64,000 nucleotides of DNA from Streptomyces fuscichromogenes (GCF_014645815.1 NZ_BMML01000002.1:139924-203923), one strand, 5' to 3'. Counted from the stretch's first letter, positions 10,177 through 18,986 are shown. A program made the numbers and translations. The notes: generated by a model from the sequence alone, not told the origin.

Positions 10177-10221
10177 TAGGAGGTCGTGGAGACCGACGGG
10201 TGAGTGAGAAGGGGGAGGAGA

Positions 10222-10251
10222 GGGGGCCGGGACGGCGGTGACCCGGCCCCC
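10222..10251 (-). terminator. Hairpin downstream of cebG
   Basis: A perfect 10-bp stem (GGGGGCCGGG with CCCGGCCCCC) and 10-nt loop lie just after the cebG stop. It probably ends or attenuates the cebEFG transcript before bglC. Confidence 0.6.
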
Positions 10252-10265
10252 CGTCTTGACGGCGG

Positions 10266-11165
10266 TCAGCCCTTCACGGCGCCCTGCATGATGCCGCCCA
10301 CGATCTGCTTGCCGAAGATCGCGAAGACGAGCAGCAGCGGGAGGGTGCCGAGCAGCGCGCCGGCCATGATCAGGGACTGGTCGGGGGTGTAGCCGCGGCC
10401 CAGGCCGGCCAGGGCGACCTGCACGGTCGGGTTGCCGGTCTGGGTGAGGACCAGGAACGGCCACAGGAAGTCGTTCCAGGCCTGGACGAACATCAGCATG
10501 CCGAGCACCGCCATGGCCGGGCGGGCCGCGGGGAACACGATGTGCCACACCACCCGCCAGCTGCTCGCGCCGTCCACCCGGGCCGCCTCGATCAGCTCGT
10601 CCGGCAGCGCCTGGAGCAGGTACTGCCGCATGAAGAACACGCCGAACGCGCTCACCAGGGACGGGAAGATGACCGCCTGGAGCTGGTCCGCCCAGTTCAG
10701 CTTGGCGACCATCATGTACAGCGGGATGATGCTCAGCTGCGGCGGCACCATCATGGTGCCGATCACCGTCAGCATCAGGATGTTGCGGCCCCGGAAGCGC
10801 AGTTTGGCGAAGGCGAACCCGGCGATCGTCGACAGGACGACGATGGTGATCGCCGAGATGCCCGCCACGATCGTGGTGTTGAGGAAGGCCTGCCCGAGGT
10901 TGGCCTCGTTCCACGCCACGTCCAGGTTGTGGAAGAGGTTCCCGCCGAACCAGAACGGCGGCGGGGTCTCGGCCAGCCGGTTGTTGTTCCGGGACGCGGC
11001 GATCGCCGTCCACACCAGCGGGAACAGCGACCCGATGGAGAAGAGGGCGAGGATCGTGTACGCGATCGGGCCCGCGTGCATGGTGCCGCCGGCCCGCGCC
11101 GACTTCGAGCGCCGGGTCCGCTTGGGTTCGACCGCCGGAGCGGGCTTGGTCAGGGTCGTCGTCAC
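10266..11165 (-). CDS. cebG: Cellobiose/cellotriose ABC transporter permease
   Basis: The 299-aa MalG-type permease has six predicted helices. The cytoplasmic EAA loop reads EAARVDGASSWRVVWHIVFP, the site that contacts the ATPase. It starts at GTG 11165 behind AGGAG and lies 10 bp downstream of cebF. No ATPase gene lies in the locus; streptomycete ceb systems are known to share the multipurpose ATPase MsiK, and that is the expected partner here. Confidence 0.93.
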   Translation of the reverse strand: MTTTLTKPAPAVEPKRTRRSKSARAGGTMHAGPIAYTILALFSIGSLFPLVWTAIAASRNNNRLAETPPPFWFGGNLFHNLDVAWNEANLGQAFLNTTIVAGISAITIVVLSTIAGFAFAKLRFRGRNILMLTVIGTMMVPPQLSIIPLYMMVAKLNWADQLQAVIFPSLVSAFGVFFMRQYLLQALPDELIEAARVDGASSWRVVWHIVFPAARPAMAVLGMLMFVQAWNDFLWPFLVLTQTGNPTVQVALAGLGRGYTPDQSLIMAGALLGTLPLLLVFAIFGKQIVGGIMQGAVKG

Positions 11166-11175
11166 GGCCGGTCTC

Positions 11176-12195
11176 CTAACTACTGGCGCGCAGCCGGCGC
11201 GAGATGACGTAGTTGACGATCCCGATCAGGATCAGGATCAGGAACATCGTCCAGGCGATGGCGGAGGCCCGGCCCAGGTGCTGGTTCACCCAGCCCTGCT
11301 CGTACAGGTACAGGCCGAGCGTCTGGAACTGGTGCTCCGCACCGCCGGACGCCCCCTTGTTGGCGTCGAAGATCAGCGGCTCGCCGAACAGCTGGCTCGC
11401 GCCGATGGTCGACACCACGCAGGTGAACAGGATCGTCGGCCGCAGCTGCGGCAGCGTGACATGCAGGAACTGCCGCCAGCGGGAGGCGCCGTCCAGCGCC
11501 GCCGACTCGTACAGGTCCGTCGGGATGGCCTGCATCGCCGCCAGGTAGATCAGCGCGTTGTAGCCGGTCCAGCGCCAGATCACGATCGACGACACGGCAA
11601 TCTGGGACGGCCACTTGTCGTTCTGCCAGTCGATGTGACCGACCCCGACGAAGTGCAGCGCCCAGTTGATCATGCCGTAGTCGCGGCCGAAGAGCAGGAC
11701 GAAGACGAGGGAGGCGGCCGCGATCGAGGTCGCGTACGGCGCCAGCATCACGACCCGGTAGAAGGTCGAGGCGCGCAGCTTGTAGTTGAGGATGTGGGCG
11801 AGCCCCATCGCCATCAGCAGCTGCGGAACCGTCGAGATGATCCCGATGGTCAGGGTGTTCTTCGCCGCGTTCCAGAAGAAGTCGTCGCCGAAGATCCGGG
11901 TGTAGTTGTGCAGTCCCGCCCACTGCATGTCGGTGGGCGCGGTCAGCTCCACCGTGTGCAGCGAGGCCCAGCCCGTGTAGACGAGCGGGAAGAGCCCGAA
12001 GGCGAGGAAGAGCACGAAGAACGGCGAGATGAACCCGTACGGGCTCCACTTGATGTCCCGCTGCCAGCGGCGCGAGAGACGGGCGCGGCGCCGCCGCTCC
12101 GCCTCCGTGGGAGCGGCGGGCGGGCGGACCGGGGCCGCGCCCCCCTCCTGCGCGAGGGGGGCGGCGGTGTCGTGCCGGGTGGCCATGGCGGTCAC
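11176..12195 (-). CDS. cebF: Cellobiose/cellotriose ABC transporter permease
   Basis: The 339-aa MalF-type permease has a charged N-terminal cytoplasmic extension of about 50 residues and then six predicted helices. The EAA loop is ESAALDGASRWRQFLHVTLP. The GTG at 12195 overlaps the cebE stop (GTGA), implying translational coupling; an ATG three codons downstream has no ribosome-binding site. It forms the membrane channel with CebG. Confidence 0.93.
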   Translation of the reverse strand: MTAMATRHDTAAPLAQEGGAAPVRPPAAPTEAERRRRARLSRRWQRDIKWSPYGFISPFFVLFLAFGLFPLVYTGWASLHTVELTAPTDMQWAGLHNYTRIFGDDFFWNAAKNTLTIGIISTVPQLLMAMGLAHILNYKLRASTFYRVVMLAPYATSIAAASLVFVLLFGRDYGMINWALHFVGVGHIDWQNDKWPSQIAVSSIVIWRWTGYNALIYLAAMQAIPTDLYESAALDGASRWRQFLHVTLPQLRPTILFTCVVSTIGASQLFGEPLIFDANKGASGGAEHQFQTLGLYLYEQGWVNQHLGRASAIAWTMFLILILIGIVNYVISRRLRASS

Positions 12196-13517
12196 TTGTC
12201 CAGGCTGTTGTCGATGGTCTTGACGGCGGTGTTCCAGGCCTCCGCGGGCGACTTGCCCTTGGTCACGAGGATGACGCCGTTGTTGGCCAGACCGTCCTGG
12301 ATGATCTGGTCCTTCGGGCCGATGATCTGCACCGGGATGCTCTTGGCGGCCTCGGCGAAGATCGTGCCGATCGGGGCGTCACCGGTCATGTCGTTCTTTG
12401 CGCCGGTCACCGCCGCCGTGGTGTACGTCGCCGGCGCGCTCGGGAAGTTGCCCTGCACGCTGAAGAGCTTGGTCTGCTGCGCGGGCGCGGTCAGCCAGGC
12501 GACCAGCTTCTCGGCCTCGGCGACGTTCTTGCCGCTCTTGGGCACGGTCAGGAAGGAACCGCCCCAGTTGCCGGCCTTCGGCGACTGGGCCACGGCCCAC
12601 TTGCCGGCCGCGTCCGCCTTCGACTGGCCCTTGATGTAGCCGAGCATCCACGGCGGGCAGGAGATCGCCGCGAACTTGTTGTTGGCCATCGTGCTGTTCC
12701 AGGACGGCTGGAACTGGGTCTGCGCCTGGACCAGTCCCTCCTGCGCGGCCTTCGCGGTCGTGTCGAACGCGGTCTTCACGGCCGGGTTCGTCTTGTAGAT
12801 GATCTTGCCGGAGGCGTCGTAGAACTTGGTGCTCTCGCTGGACAGGATCGCGTTCAGGAGACCGCCGGGGGAGTCCATGAAGGTGGTCCCGGACGGCGCC
12901 TTCTTCTTGTACTGCTCGCCGACGCTGATGAACTTGTCCCAGCTGCCCGCCCACAGCTTGCCCACCGCTGCGGGGTCGGTGGGCAGGCCGGCCTGCTGGA
13001 AGAGGTCCTTGCGGTAGCAGATACCGAGCGGACCGACGTCGGTGCCGAGCCCGATGGTCTGGCCGCCGCTGGTGGTGGCCTGCTTCCACTTCCAGTCCAG
13101 CCAGTTGCTCTCCGAGACGCCGTTGACCTTGGACAGGTCCTCCAGCTTGTCGGCGAAGGTGCTGGTGACCTCGGCGATGTTGCCGACCTCGACGGCCTGG
13201 ATGTCCATCAGGCCGCTGTTGGTGGTCAGGTGGTTGACCAGCGCCGGGTAGTAGTTCGCGTTCTGCTCGACCGAGGTGTCCTTGATGGTGATGTTCGGGT
13301 GGAGCTTCTCGTACTCCTTGTAGAGCCCGGCCTCCTTGAAGCCGAAGGTGCCGAACAGACCGAGCGTGATCGTCGTCTTGCCCTTGCCGCCACCGCTGGT
13401 GCCGTCACTGCTGCCACCGCTGTCGTTCGCGCAGCCGGCCAGCAGCGCTCCTCCCAACGACACGACGGCCGCCAGGACCACCGCCTTGCGCGAGGCGGTT
13501 CGGGTACGTGCTCGCAT
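12192..13517 (-). CDS. cebE: Cellobiose/cellotriose-binding lipoprotein
   Basis: The 441-aa family 1 extracellular solute-binding protein has an N-terminal signal with lipobox LLAGC, so lipidation is predicted at Cys29, followed by a Ser/Gly-rich tether and the binding domain. The ATG at 13517 sits behind AGGAGG; longer in-frame upstream reading has no start support. It captures cello-oligosaccharides outside the cell and hands them to CebFG. It is first in the operon and preceded by a perfect CebR box. The assignment rests on family features and locus context. Confidence 0.93.
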   Translation of the reverse strand: MRARTRTASRKAVVLAAVVSLGGALLAGCANDSGGSSDGTSGGGKGKTTITLGLFGTFGFKEAGLYKEYEKLHPNITIKDTSVEQNANYYPALVNHLTTNSGLMDIQAVEVGNIAEVTSTFADKLEDLSKVNGVSESNWLDWKWKQATTSGGQTIGLGTDVGPLGICYRKDLFQQAGLPTDPAAVGKLWAGSWDKFISVGEQYKKKAPSGTTFMDSPGGLLNAILSSESTKFYDASGKIIYKTNPAVKTAFDTTAKAAQEGLVQAQTQFQPSWNSTMANNKFAAISCPPWMLGYIKGQSKADAAGKWAVAQSPKAGNWGGSFLTVPKSGKNVAEAEKLVAWLTAPAQQTKLFSVQGNFPSAPATYTTAAVTGAKNDMTGDAPIGTIFAEAAKSIPVQIIGPKDQIIQDGLANNGVILVTKGKSPAEAWNTAVKTIDNSLDK

Positions 13518-13858
13518 TACGTCCTCCTGTTGCCCTGACGTGCCGACCCCCCGGCCAACTGCATTGTTGGGCCCGTTAGTTCTCGCTGCGGCTCGGGCGG
13601 GGAACGTGCGGGATGTGTATGTGTCAGGTACCGTGGGAGCGCTCCCACCGGTGATGTGTTGAAGAGTCGTCGGTTCGGAGCGGGGTGTCAAGGGAGTCGG
13701 CACGGCGAACCGCGTTCAGTTATCCGGCTGTTAGCTAACTCCGGCTCCCGTCGAGAAAAACCCTATATGTCATGACAAAACGGCTGCCGCTGTGCCGGCG
13801 GGCGGCACTGTTAGATTCCAGGCCAGCGAGTTGTACGTCGGCGAGGAGGGCGGAGCCC
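13518..13858. other. Divergent cebE/cebR control region
   Basis: The 341-bp intergenic region between divergent cebE and cebR carries the CebR operator at 13634-13647 and an AT-rich patch (around 13720-13785, including TTAGCTAA and a run of As) that may hold the cebR promoter. No gene is seen. Confidence 0.6.
13634..13647. promoter_or_regulatory. Perfect CebR operator upstream of cebE
   Basis: TGGGAGCGCTCCCA is a perfect 14-bp palindrome, identical to the CebR box known for Streptomyces. It lies 117 bp upstream of the cebE start. Cellobiose is the known effector releasing CebR in related species. Confidence 0.95.
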
Positions 13859-14914
13859 ATGGCAAGCCACGGAGCGCGGGGGCGTAGCGGTGGTCGGCCC
13901 ACCCTCGAAGAGGTGGCCGCCCGGGCCGGGGTGGGGCGCGGCACGGTGTCCCGGGTGATCAACGGGTCGCCGCGGGTCAGCGACGCCACCCGGGCCGCGG
14001 TCGAGGCCGCCGTCGCGGAGCTCGGTTACGTCCCGAACACGGCGGCCCGCGCCCTCGCCGCCAACCGCACCGACGCCATCGCGCTGGTCGTCCCCGAGCC
14101 GGAGACCCGGTTCTTCGCGGAGCCGTACTTCTCGGACATGCTCCGCGGTGTCGGGGCCGAACTCTCCGACACCGAGATGCAGTTGCTGTTGATCTTCGCG
14201 GGCAGCGACCGGGAGCGGCAGCGGCTCGCCCAGTACCTGGCCGCGCACCGCGTCGACGGCGTCCTGCTGGTCTCCGTGCACGCCGACGACCCGCTGCCGG
14301 ACCTCCTCGCCCAGCTGGAGATCCCCGCAGTGATCAGCGGTCCGCGCTCCGCCGCCGAGACCCTGACGTCCGTCGACTCCGACAACTACGGCGGCGGCCG
14401 CGCGGCCGTCGAGCACCTGCTGGCCGGCGGCCGCCGGACGATCGCGCACATCACCGGCCGCCTGGACGTGTACGGCGCCCAGCGCCGCGTCGACGGCTAC
14501 CGGGACGCCCTGCGCGACGCCGGCCACGGGGTGGACGAACTCCTCATCGAACCGGGCGACTTCACCGAGGAGGGCGGCCGGCGGGCGATGTCCGTGCTGC
14601 TGGACCGGTACCCGGCCCTCGACGCCGTCTTCGCGGGCTCGGACGTGACGGCGGCGGGCGCCCGCCAGGTGCTGCGCGAGGCGGGCCGCCGGATCCCCGA
14701 CGACGTGGCGCTGGTCGGGTACGACGACTCGGCCATCGCCCGCCACATGGACCCGCCGCTCACCAGCGTCCGCCAGCCCATAGTGGAGATGGGCCGCGCG
14801 ATGATCGACCTCCTCCTCGCGGAGATCGCGGACCGCCGTCCGGCCGTGTCCCGGGGACTGGAGCGCAGGCACGCGGTACTGCCGGCGGAACTGGTGGTGC
14901 GGGCCTCGTCCTGA
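13859..14914 (+). CDS. cebR: LacI-family repressor of cellobiose utilisation
   Basis: The protein has 351 aa. The LacI helix-turn-helix with hinge occupies residues about 17-70 (TLEEVAARAGVGRGTVSRVI, then ALAANRT), followed by a periplasmic-binding-protein-like effector domain to the end. The ATG at 13859 follows GAGGAGGGCGGAG. It is divergent from cebE and flanks the operon it is expected to repress; both CebR boxes in the window lie in front of ceb/bgl genes. Confidence 0.93.
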   Translation: MASHGARGRSGGRPTLEEVAARAGVGRGTVSRVINGSPRVSDATRAAVEAAVAELGYVPNTAARALAANRTDAIALVVPEPETRFFAEPYFSDMLRGVGAELSDTEMQLLLIFAGSDRERQRLAQYLAAHRVDGVLLVSVHADDPLPDLLAQLEIPAVISGPRSAAETLTSVDSDNYGGGRAAVEHLLAGGRRTIAHITGRLDVYGAQRRVDGYRDALRDAGHGVDELLIEPGDFTEEGGRRAMSVLLDRYPALDAVFAGSDVTAAGARQVLREAGRRIPDDVALVGYDDSAIARHMDPPLTSVRQPIVEMGRAMIDLLLAEIADRRPAVSRGLERRHAVLPAELVVRASS

Positions 14915-14997
14915 GCGGTCCGGCCCGTCCCGGCCTTCGGGTCGGGCTTCGGACTTCAGGACAGGTGGGATCGACGTTGCCGGCGGGAGTGCGTGGC

Positions 14998-15290
14998 TCA
15001 GATTTTGATCACACGGATGCCGGGGGCACAAAGCATCAGAAGGTCTTCGGGGTCCGAGGTCAGGATGGTCACGGGGGCGGGTGATGCGAGCGCCGTGGCG
15101 GCGACGATGGCGTCGAGGGCGTACTTGTGCCCGTGGAGACCTGCTGCGGCGAGGAGTTTGCTCGCGTGGCGAGCGATGGCTTCGGTGGGCGCGATGATGT
15201 TGATGCGGGAGACGGCGTGGTCGAAGCGGGCCTGGGCGGTCCTGGGATCGCGGGCTTTCGACGGCGGCGAGTTCCGGTGCTCGCTCAGAA
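14998..15290 (-). pseudogene. PIN-domain toxin remnant (VapC-like), N-terminus missing
   Basis: About 97 codons of a PIN-domain C-terminal half remain (ending LDAIVAATAL ... TILTSDPEDLLMLC ... IRVIKI). The conserved later acidic positions (LDAIVAA; TSDPEDL) are visible, but the first strand carrying the catalytic Asp is absent. In this frame there is no start codon, and the reading runs straight into the 3' end of the endonuclease gene. It is therefore a truncated, probably inactive VapC-type toxin. No antitoxin gene is next to it. Confidence 0.6.
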
Positions 15291-16634
15291 CAGTTCCAGG
15301 TCCTCGCCGTTGGTGTCCGCGATGACGGGCCGGGGCTGGGCGGGGAGGCCGTCCAGGCGGTCGGGACCGGCCGCGGCGGCGACCGCGGGGGCCGTCTCGG
15401 CCAGCCATGCACGAAACCGGTCGGCGGCTTCGTGGTAGGGGACCTGCGTCAGGACGCGGTGTTCGCCGGAGGGGCAGAAGTCGACGGTGACGGTGAGCAG
15501 GCAGGAACGGGGTGTGTTCTGGCTGCCTGTCCAGGACACGCGCAGGACGCCGCAGGGTTTGCGTCCGCGGGGGGCTGGGTGGGTCGGGCGCAGTGATCGG
15601 CAGGCTATGTGGGCGGTCCACGCGGCAAGGTGCGGCAGGGGCAGGGTGTTGCGTGCGCGGCAGCCGGGGCAGCGGTGCCAGTGGCGGAGCCAGTCGTCGG
15701 TGTCGGTGCGGAAGAGGCGTGTGTAGCGGTTCGCCACGCGGATGTCGTTGCTGTACAGGTGGTCGGGGCGTTCCTGTGTGTTGCAGGACTGGCAGACGGG
15801 GGCGCGGACGTAGCCGTGTTCGTGGCAGTGGTCGAGCACGGTGGCGGGCGCGGTGCGGCAGACGGCGCACGCCCACCCGGCCACTCTGCGGGAGGTACCG
15901 GGCTTCCTGCTGAGCACCGAGTACAGCTGGCCTTCCAGCTCCTTGTCGTACGGGCGCAGTGAGGCGGTGGGGCCCTCGGGGCTCGTCTCCCGCCGGCCGC
16001 CGGCGTCTCGGGCCTGCCGGGGGCGGGGGAGCGGCTGCGGCTCGGCGCCGGTTGCGCTTGCCTGGCGGGTCCGCGCGGCTCGCACCCACTGCGTTTCGGT
16101 GTGTTCGGCCGCGTCCAGCAGCCTGACCACCGCGCGCGGCAGCCACCAGGTGCGTCGTGTCCCGTCGCGGGTCTGCTCCACGAGTAGTTGTCGCCAGTCG
16201 ATCCCCGCCAGATGGTACGGGCGGCCGTCTTCACGTCGTGCCGCCCGCTCGGGGCCGCCCGGCTCCTGCTGTTCCCTCGTGATGCGCGGGCGCCAACGCA
16301 GTGGCGTTTCCTCGTCGTACTCCTGCCCCGGCACCTCGCGGAACGGTCCGATGCGGACCAGGTCCTGCCGGTTCATCCGCACCGCGTTCAGTTCCGCGGC
16401 CGCCCGGCGTACCTCGTCCTCTGGAACACCGAACTGACCGCCGCTCGCCCTCACCGTCGCCACCACGTGGTCGCCGAGCAGGACGTATCCCACCCGGGCA
16501 CGGGCAGGAGAGCGGGTGAATGCCCCGGAAGCCGTCGGCACGGCACTGCCGGCCGTCAGATCGACCCATAGGGCGTCCGCGGCAGCCAGGGTGATCAGGC
16601 CGTCCGTGCGACCGGGCTTGACGCGCTCTGACAT
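15285..16634 (-). CDS. Endonuclease VII-type HNH/beta-beta-alpha-metal nuclease protein
   Basis: The 449-aa protein has at about 250-300 the zinc-bound His-Me finger of the recombination endonuclease VII family: CAVC, then LDHCHEHGYVRAPVC and QSCN. A second CxxC-type site (HRCPGCR) lies about 45 residues later. The N-terminal 240 residues have no recognised domain but carry a well-packed alpha/beta pattern and a basic Arg/Pro linker at about 190-225. Phage T4 endonuclease VII resolves branched DNA; bacterial chromosomal relatives are often tied to mobile or defence loci. It lies in the accessory interval beside a PIN remnant and an IS5 relic. Substrate and role are unknown. Confidence 0.7.
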   Translation of the reverse strand: MSERVKPGRTDGLITLAAADALWVDLTAGSAVPTASGAFTRSPARARVGYVLLGDHVVATVRASGGQFGVPEDEVRRAAAELNAVRMNRQDLVRIGPFREVPGQEYDEETPLRWRPRITREQQEPGGPERAARREDGRPYHLAGIDWRQLLVEQTRDGTRRTWWLPRAVVRLLDAAEHTETQWVRAARTRQASATGAEPQPLPRPRQARDAGGRRETSPEGPTASLRPYDKELEGQLYSVLSRKPGTSRRVAGWACAVCRTAPATVLDHCHEHGYVRAPVCQSCNTQERPDHLYSNDIRVANRYTRLFRTDTDDWLRHWHRCPGCRARNTLPLPHLAAWTAHIACRSLRPTHPAPRGRKPCGVLRVSWTGSQNTPRSCLLTVTVDFCPSGEHRVLTQVPYHEAADRFRAWLAETAPAVAAAAGPDRLDGLPAQPRPVIADTNGEDLELF

Positions 16635-16645
16635 ACCGACAGGCT

Positions 16646-16685
16646 AACGGCCTGCAACGAGACAAGGAGCCTCCGAGCGCCTCGG
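16646..16685. repeat. 40-bp imperfect direct repeat, copy A
   Basis: It begins AACGGCCTGCAACGAG and ends GCGCCTCGG. It aligns without gaps to 24412-24451 at about 80% identity. The two copies sit near the edges of the accessory stretch, so they may be old attachment or duplication scars, or simply two copies of a dispersed element. Confidence 0.4.
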
Positions 16686-16709
16686 GTGGCGCGGAGGCGC
16701 CGCCGACAT

Positions 16710-16889
16710 CCCTGTCGACCGCGGCTGAGGTGGCTCGGCTCCTGGCTGCCGGCCCTCGACAACCCGGCGAGCATGCCGGAAGACCGGCGTCACCTGGTCC
16801 ATGCGGTGCGCGAGCCACTACTCGAACACGTCACCCCGTCCGGGGAGTTCTTCGCGCCGTTGATGGCCGCAGCCGTCTACGACCCCGAC
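16710..16889 (+). pseudogene. Truncated conserved protein fused to an IS5 relic
   Basis: A 60-codon reading frame (ALDNPASMPEDRRHLVHAV, then PSGEFFAPLMAAAVYDPD) looks like genuine coding sequence. From memory it resembles the N-terminal part of a conserved streptomycete protein of unknown function. At about 16890 the sequence switches abruptly to the antisense of a transposase, so the rest of the gene is lost. Confidence 0.4.
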
Positions 16890-17290
16890 CTGGACTTCCT
16901 GATTGCGTGCGACGATCTCGACGTCAGTTCCCAGGCCGACGCCGTGCATGACGACCTGCGTCTTGACGCCCTGATCGACCAGGGCTTTGCGGACAACTCC
17001 GCCGGCGTGCCCGGCGACCTGGTCCAGCAGGATGATGCCCGCGGTGTTGTCGTGGGTGTTCGCGGCGAGGACGACGACTGCGCTGACCAGGCCGAGAACG
17101 TCCACGGCCGGTCCGCATGTGCGGCAGGGCACCCGCTTGGCCGGATCGTGGCCACTCGTGGCGGCGGGACCCCGGCGCCCACATGGACACTCTGGGTGTC
17201 CAGGATCACCAGGGTCGGGTCCTCTGACCGGCGGGCGCATTCATGGACCTGGCAGCGCGGGAGTCCATGGGCGACCTGGTCGGTCCCGTC
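16890..17290 (-). pseudogene. IS5-family transposase fragment with frameshift
   Basis: Two frames together give a partial DDE transposase: EDPTLVILDTQSVHVGAGV in one frame, then GHDPAKRV and AVDVLGLVSAVVVLAANTHD in the next, continuing to EIVARN. These are hallmarks of the IS5-type transposases common in Streptomyces (catalytic Asp in LDTQS). The frame change falls near 17165. The N-terminal third and the C-terminal end with the last catalytic Glu are missing, and no terminal repeats were found. Confidence 0.65.
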
Positions 17291-17320
17291 GTCCCGCTCG
17301 GCGGCGAAGCAGTAGGCGAA

Positions 17321-18295
17321 CTATCCGAAAACGACCTCCTGGAGATCGATGACGACCTTGCCCTTGACGCGCCGGCCGGCCTGGAGCTCGACCGCGCGGC
17401 GGATCTCCTCGATCGCGAAACTCGCCTCGACGGGCACGCGGAGTCGACCCGCCGCAACCAGGCGCGCGATCTCTTCCAGGGTGCCGGGAGCCGCGTTCGC
17501 GCCGTTGGCCGCCGTCACGCCGTCGATCTGTGCTGCGATGGTGCAGATCCGCTTGTCCGGGACGCCCAGTTCCCGTGCGACGTGCACGGTCTCCTCTCCG
17601 TGCAGGTCCATGGCGGCGGTGACGCCGTCGGGAGCGAGGGCACGGACCCGGTCGGCCAGGCCGTCGCCGTAGACGACCGGTTCGGCTCCGAGTTCGCGCA
17701 GGTGGTCGGCCGAGGACGGCGATCCCGTCCCGATCACACGCGCTCCGGCGATCCGGGCGAGCTGGACGGCGAACACCCCGACCCCGCCTCCGGCACCGCC
17801 GATCAGCACGGTGTCGTCCGGACCGGGGTTGATCGCGGCGAGGGCGGCGGATGCCGTGCGGCCCGCGATCGTGAGGGTGGCGGCGATGCGGTCGTCGACG
17901 CCGTCGGGCGTGTGGTGGGCCTCGTTCGCCGCGGTGTCGCCGGACGAGTCGACCACCACGAAGTCGGCGACCGCGCGGGACAGGGCGCCCCCGAACGCCC
18001 GGTCGCCGGACGAGAAGCCGCTCACCCCGTCGCCGATCTGGTCGACCACTCCCGCGTAGTCGGTCCCGAAGCCGACCGGCAGGGTCAGGCCGAACCGGGC
18101 GGCGGTGTCCGCGTCGGCGGTCATCAACCAGTCCATCGGATTCAGACCGGCCGCGGTGACCCGCACCCGGACCTGTCCCGGGCCGGCCTGCGGTGCGGGA
18201 ACCTCGCGGACGTCCAGGACGTCGGGGCCGCCGAATGCATTGAGCTGGACCGCCCTGCTGCGATCCGTCGGCGTCTGACTGCTCTGCTCCTGCAT
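17321..18295 (-). CDS. NADP-dependent quinone oxidoreductase-like MDR enzyme
   Basis: The 324-aa protein of the zinc-independent medium-chain dehydrogenase family has an N-terminal GroES-like domain (about 15-125, with AGLNPMDWL and PVGFGTDYAGVV) and a Rossmann domain (about 125-260, GGAGGGVGVFAVQLAR) that binds NADPH. The C-terminus ends LQAGRRVKGKVVIDL, as is usual for the family. It probably reduces quinones or reactive alpha,beta-unsaturated carbonyls. It is divergent from the TetR gene at 18369, and twin operators between and over the starts make it the likely target of that repressor. Confidence 0.88.
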   Translation of the reverse strand: MQEQSSQTPTDRSRAVQLNAFGGPDVLDVREVPAPQAGPGQVRVRVTAAGLNPMDWLMTADADTAARFGLTLPVGFGTDYAGVVDQIGDGVSGFSSGDRAFGGALSRAVADFVVVDSSGDTAANEAHHTPDGVDDRIAATLTIAGRTASAALAAINPGPDDTVLIGGAGGGVGVFAVQLARIAGARVIGTGSPSSADHLRELGAEPVVYGDGLADRVRALAPDGVTAAMDLHGEETVHVARELGVPDKRICTIAAQIDGVTAANGANAAPGTLEEIARLVAAGRLRVPVEASFAIEEIRRAVELQAGRRVKGKVVIDLQEVVFG

Positions 18296-18346
18296 GTTCC
18301 TCTGTCTCCTTGGACCCGCGTACGCAGTGGACGCACGGACGCACCG

Positions 18347-18366
18347 AAACGGACTATGCTCCGTTT
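18347..18366. promoter_or_regulatory. TetR operator 1, 7-6-7 palindrome
   Basis: AAACGGA-N6-TCCGTTT is a perfect inverted repeat. The N6 contains most of a candidate -10 box (TATGCT at 18355-18360), so binding would occlude the promoter of the TetR gene. Confidence 0.85.
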
Positions 18367-18368
18367 AC

Positions 18369-18986
18369 ATGGATGACCGTAACACAAACGGAGCACGTTC
18401 CGTTTTGACCGGCGCGGAGATGCGCGCGCCACGGGCGGACGCGGCCCGCAACCGTGACCAGCTGCTCGCGGTGGCGACTCGGGTGTTCGCCTCGGCGGAC
18501 GCCGACCCGTCGATGCGCGCGATCGCCCGCGAGGCCGGGGTCGGCATCGCCACGCTCTACCGGCACTTCCCGACCCGCGAATCACTGGTCGACGCGGTCT
18601 ACCGGGACCAGGTCGTGCGGCTGACAACCGGCGCCCACGAGCTGCTCGGTCGGCTGGCCCCGGCTGCGGCAATGCGGCGCTGGATGGACTTGTTCGGGGA
18701 CTGGATCGCGACCAAGAACGGCATGCTCGACACGCTGCTCGCGATGATCGAGTCGGGTGAGATCGCCCATGCGCAGACTCGGACCGAGCTCCTGACGGCC
18801 ATCACCAGGATGCTCGACGCCGGCCGCGCGGCGGGCGACCTCCGCTCCGACGTCACCGCCGAAGACATCGCCGCCGCCCTCATCGGCATCTTCACCGTGG
18901 CCCCCCGACCCGAGCGCGAAGCTCAGGCCGGCCGCCTGCTGAACCTCCTGATGGACGGCCTCCGGGCCACGGGCCGGCCAGCCTGA
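18369..18986 (+). CDS. TetR-family repressor divergent from the quinone oxidoreductase
   Basis: The 205-aa protein has an HTH at about 27-70 (AARNRDQLLAVATRVF, MRAIAREAGVGIATLYRHFP) and a helical ligand-binding C-terminal domain. The ATG at 18369 has no ribosome-binding site, but a -10-like TATGCT ends 8 nt before it, consistent with a leaderless mRNA. An ATG at 18420 is the alternative. One operator precedes the gene and a second identical-type palindrome lies at codons 6-13, so autorepression is likely. Confidence 0.88.
   Translation: MDDRNTNGARSVLTGAEMRAPRADAARNRDQLLAVATRVFASADADPSMRAIAREAGVGIATLYRHFPTRESLVDAVYRDQVVRLTTGAHELLGRLAPAAAMRRWMDLFGDWIATKNGMLDTLLAMIESGEIAHAQTRTELLTAITRMLDAGRAAGDLRSDVTAEDIAAALIGIFTVAPRPEREAQAGRLLNLLMDGLRATGRPA
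18386..18405. promoter_or_regulatory. TetR operator 2, inside the start of the gene
   Basis: A second perfect AAACGGA-N6-TCCGTTT palindrome lies 39 bp downstream of the first. If translation begins at 18369 it is within codons 6-13; if at 18420 it is in the leader. Confidence 0.85.
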
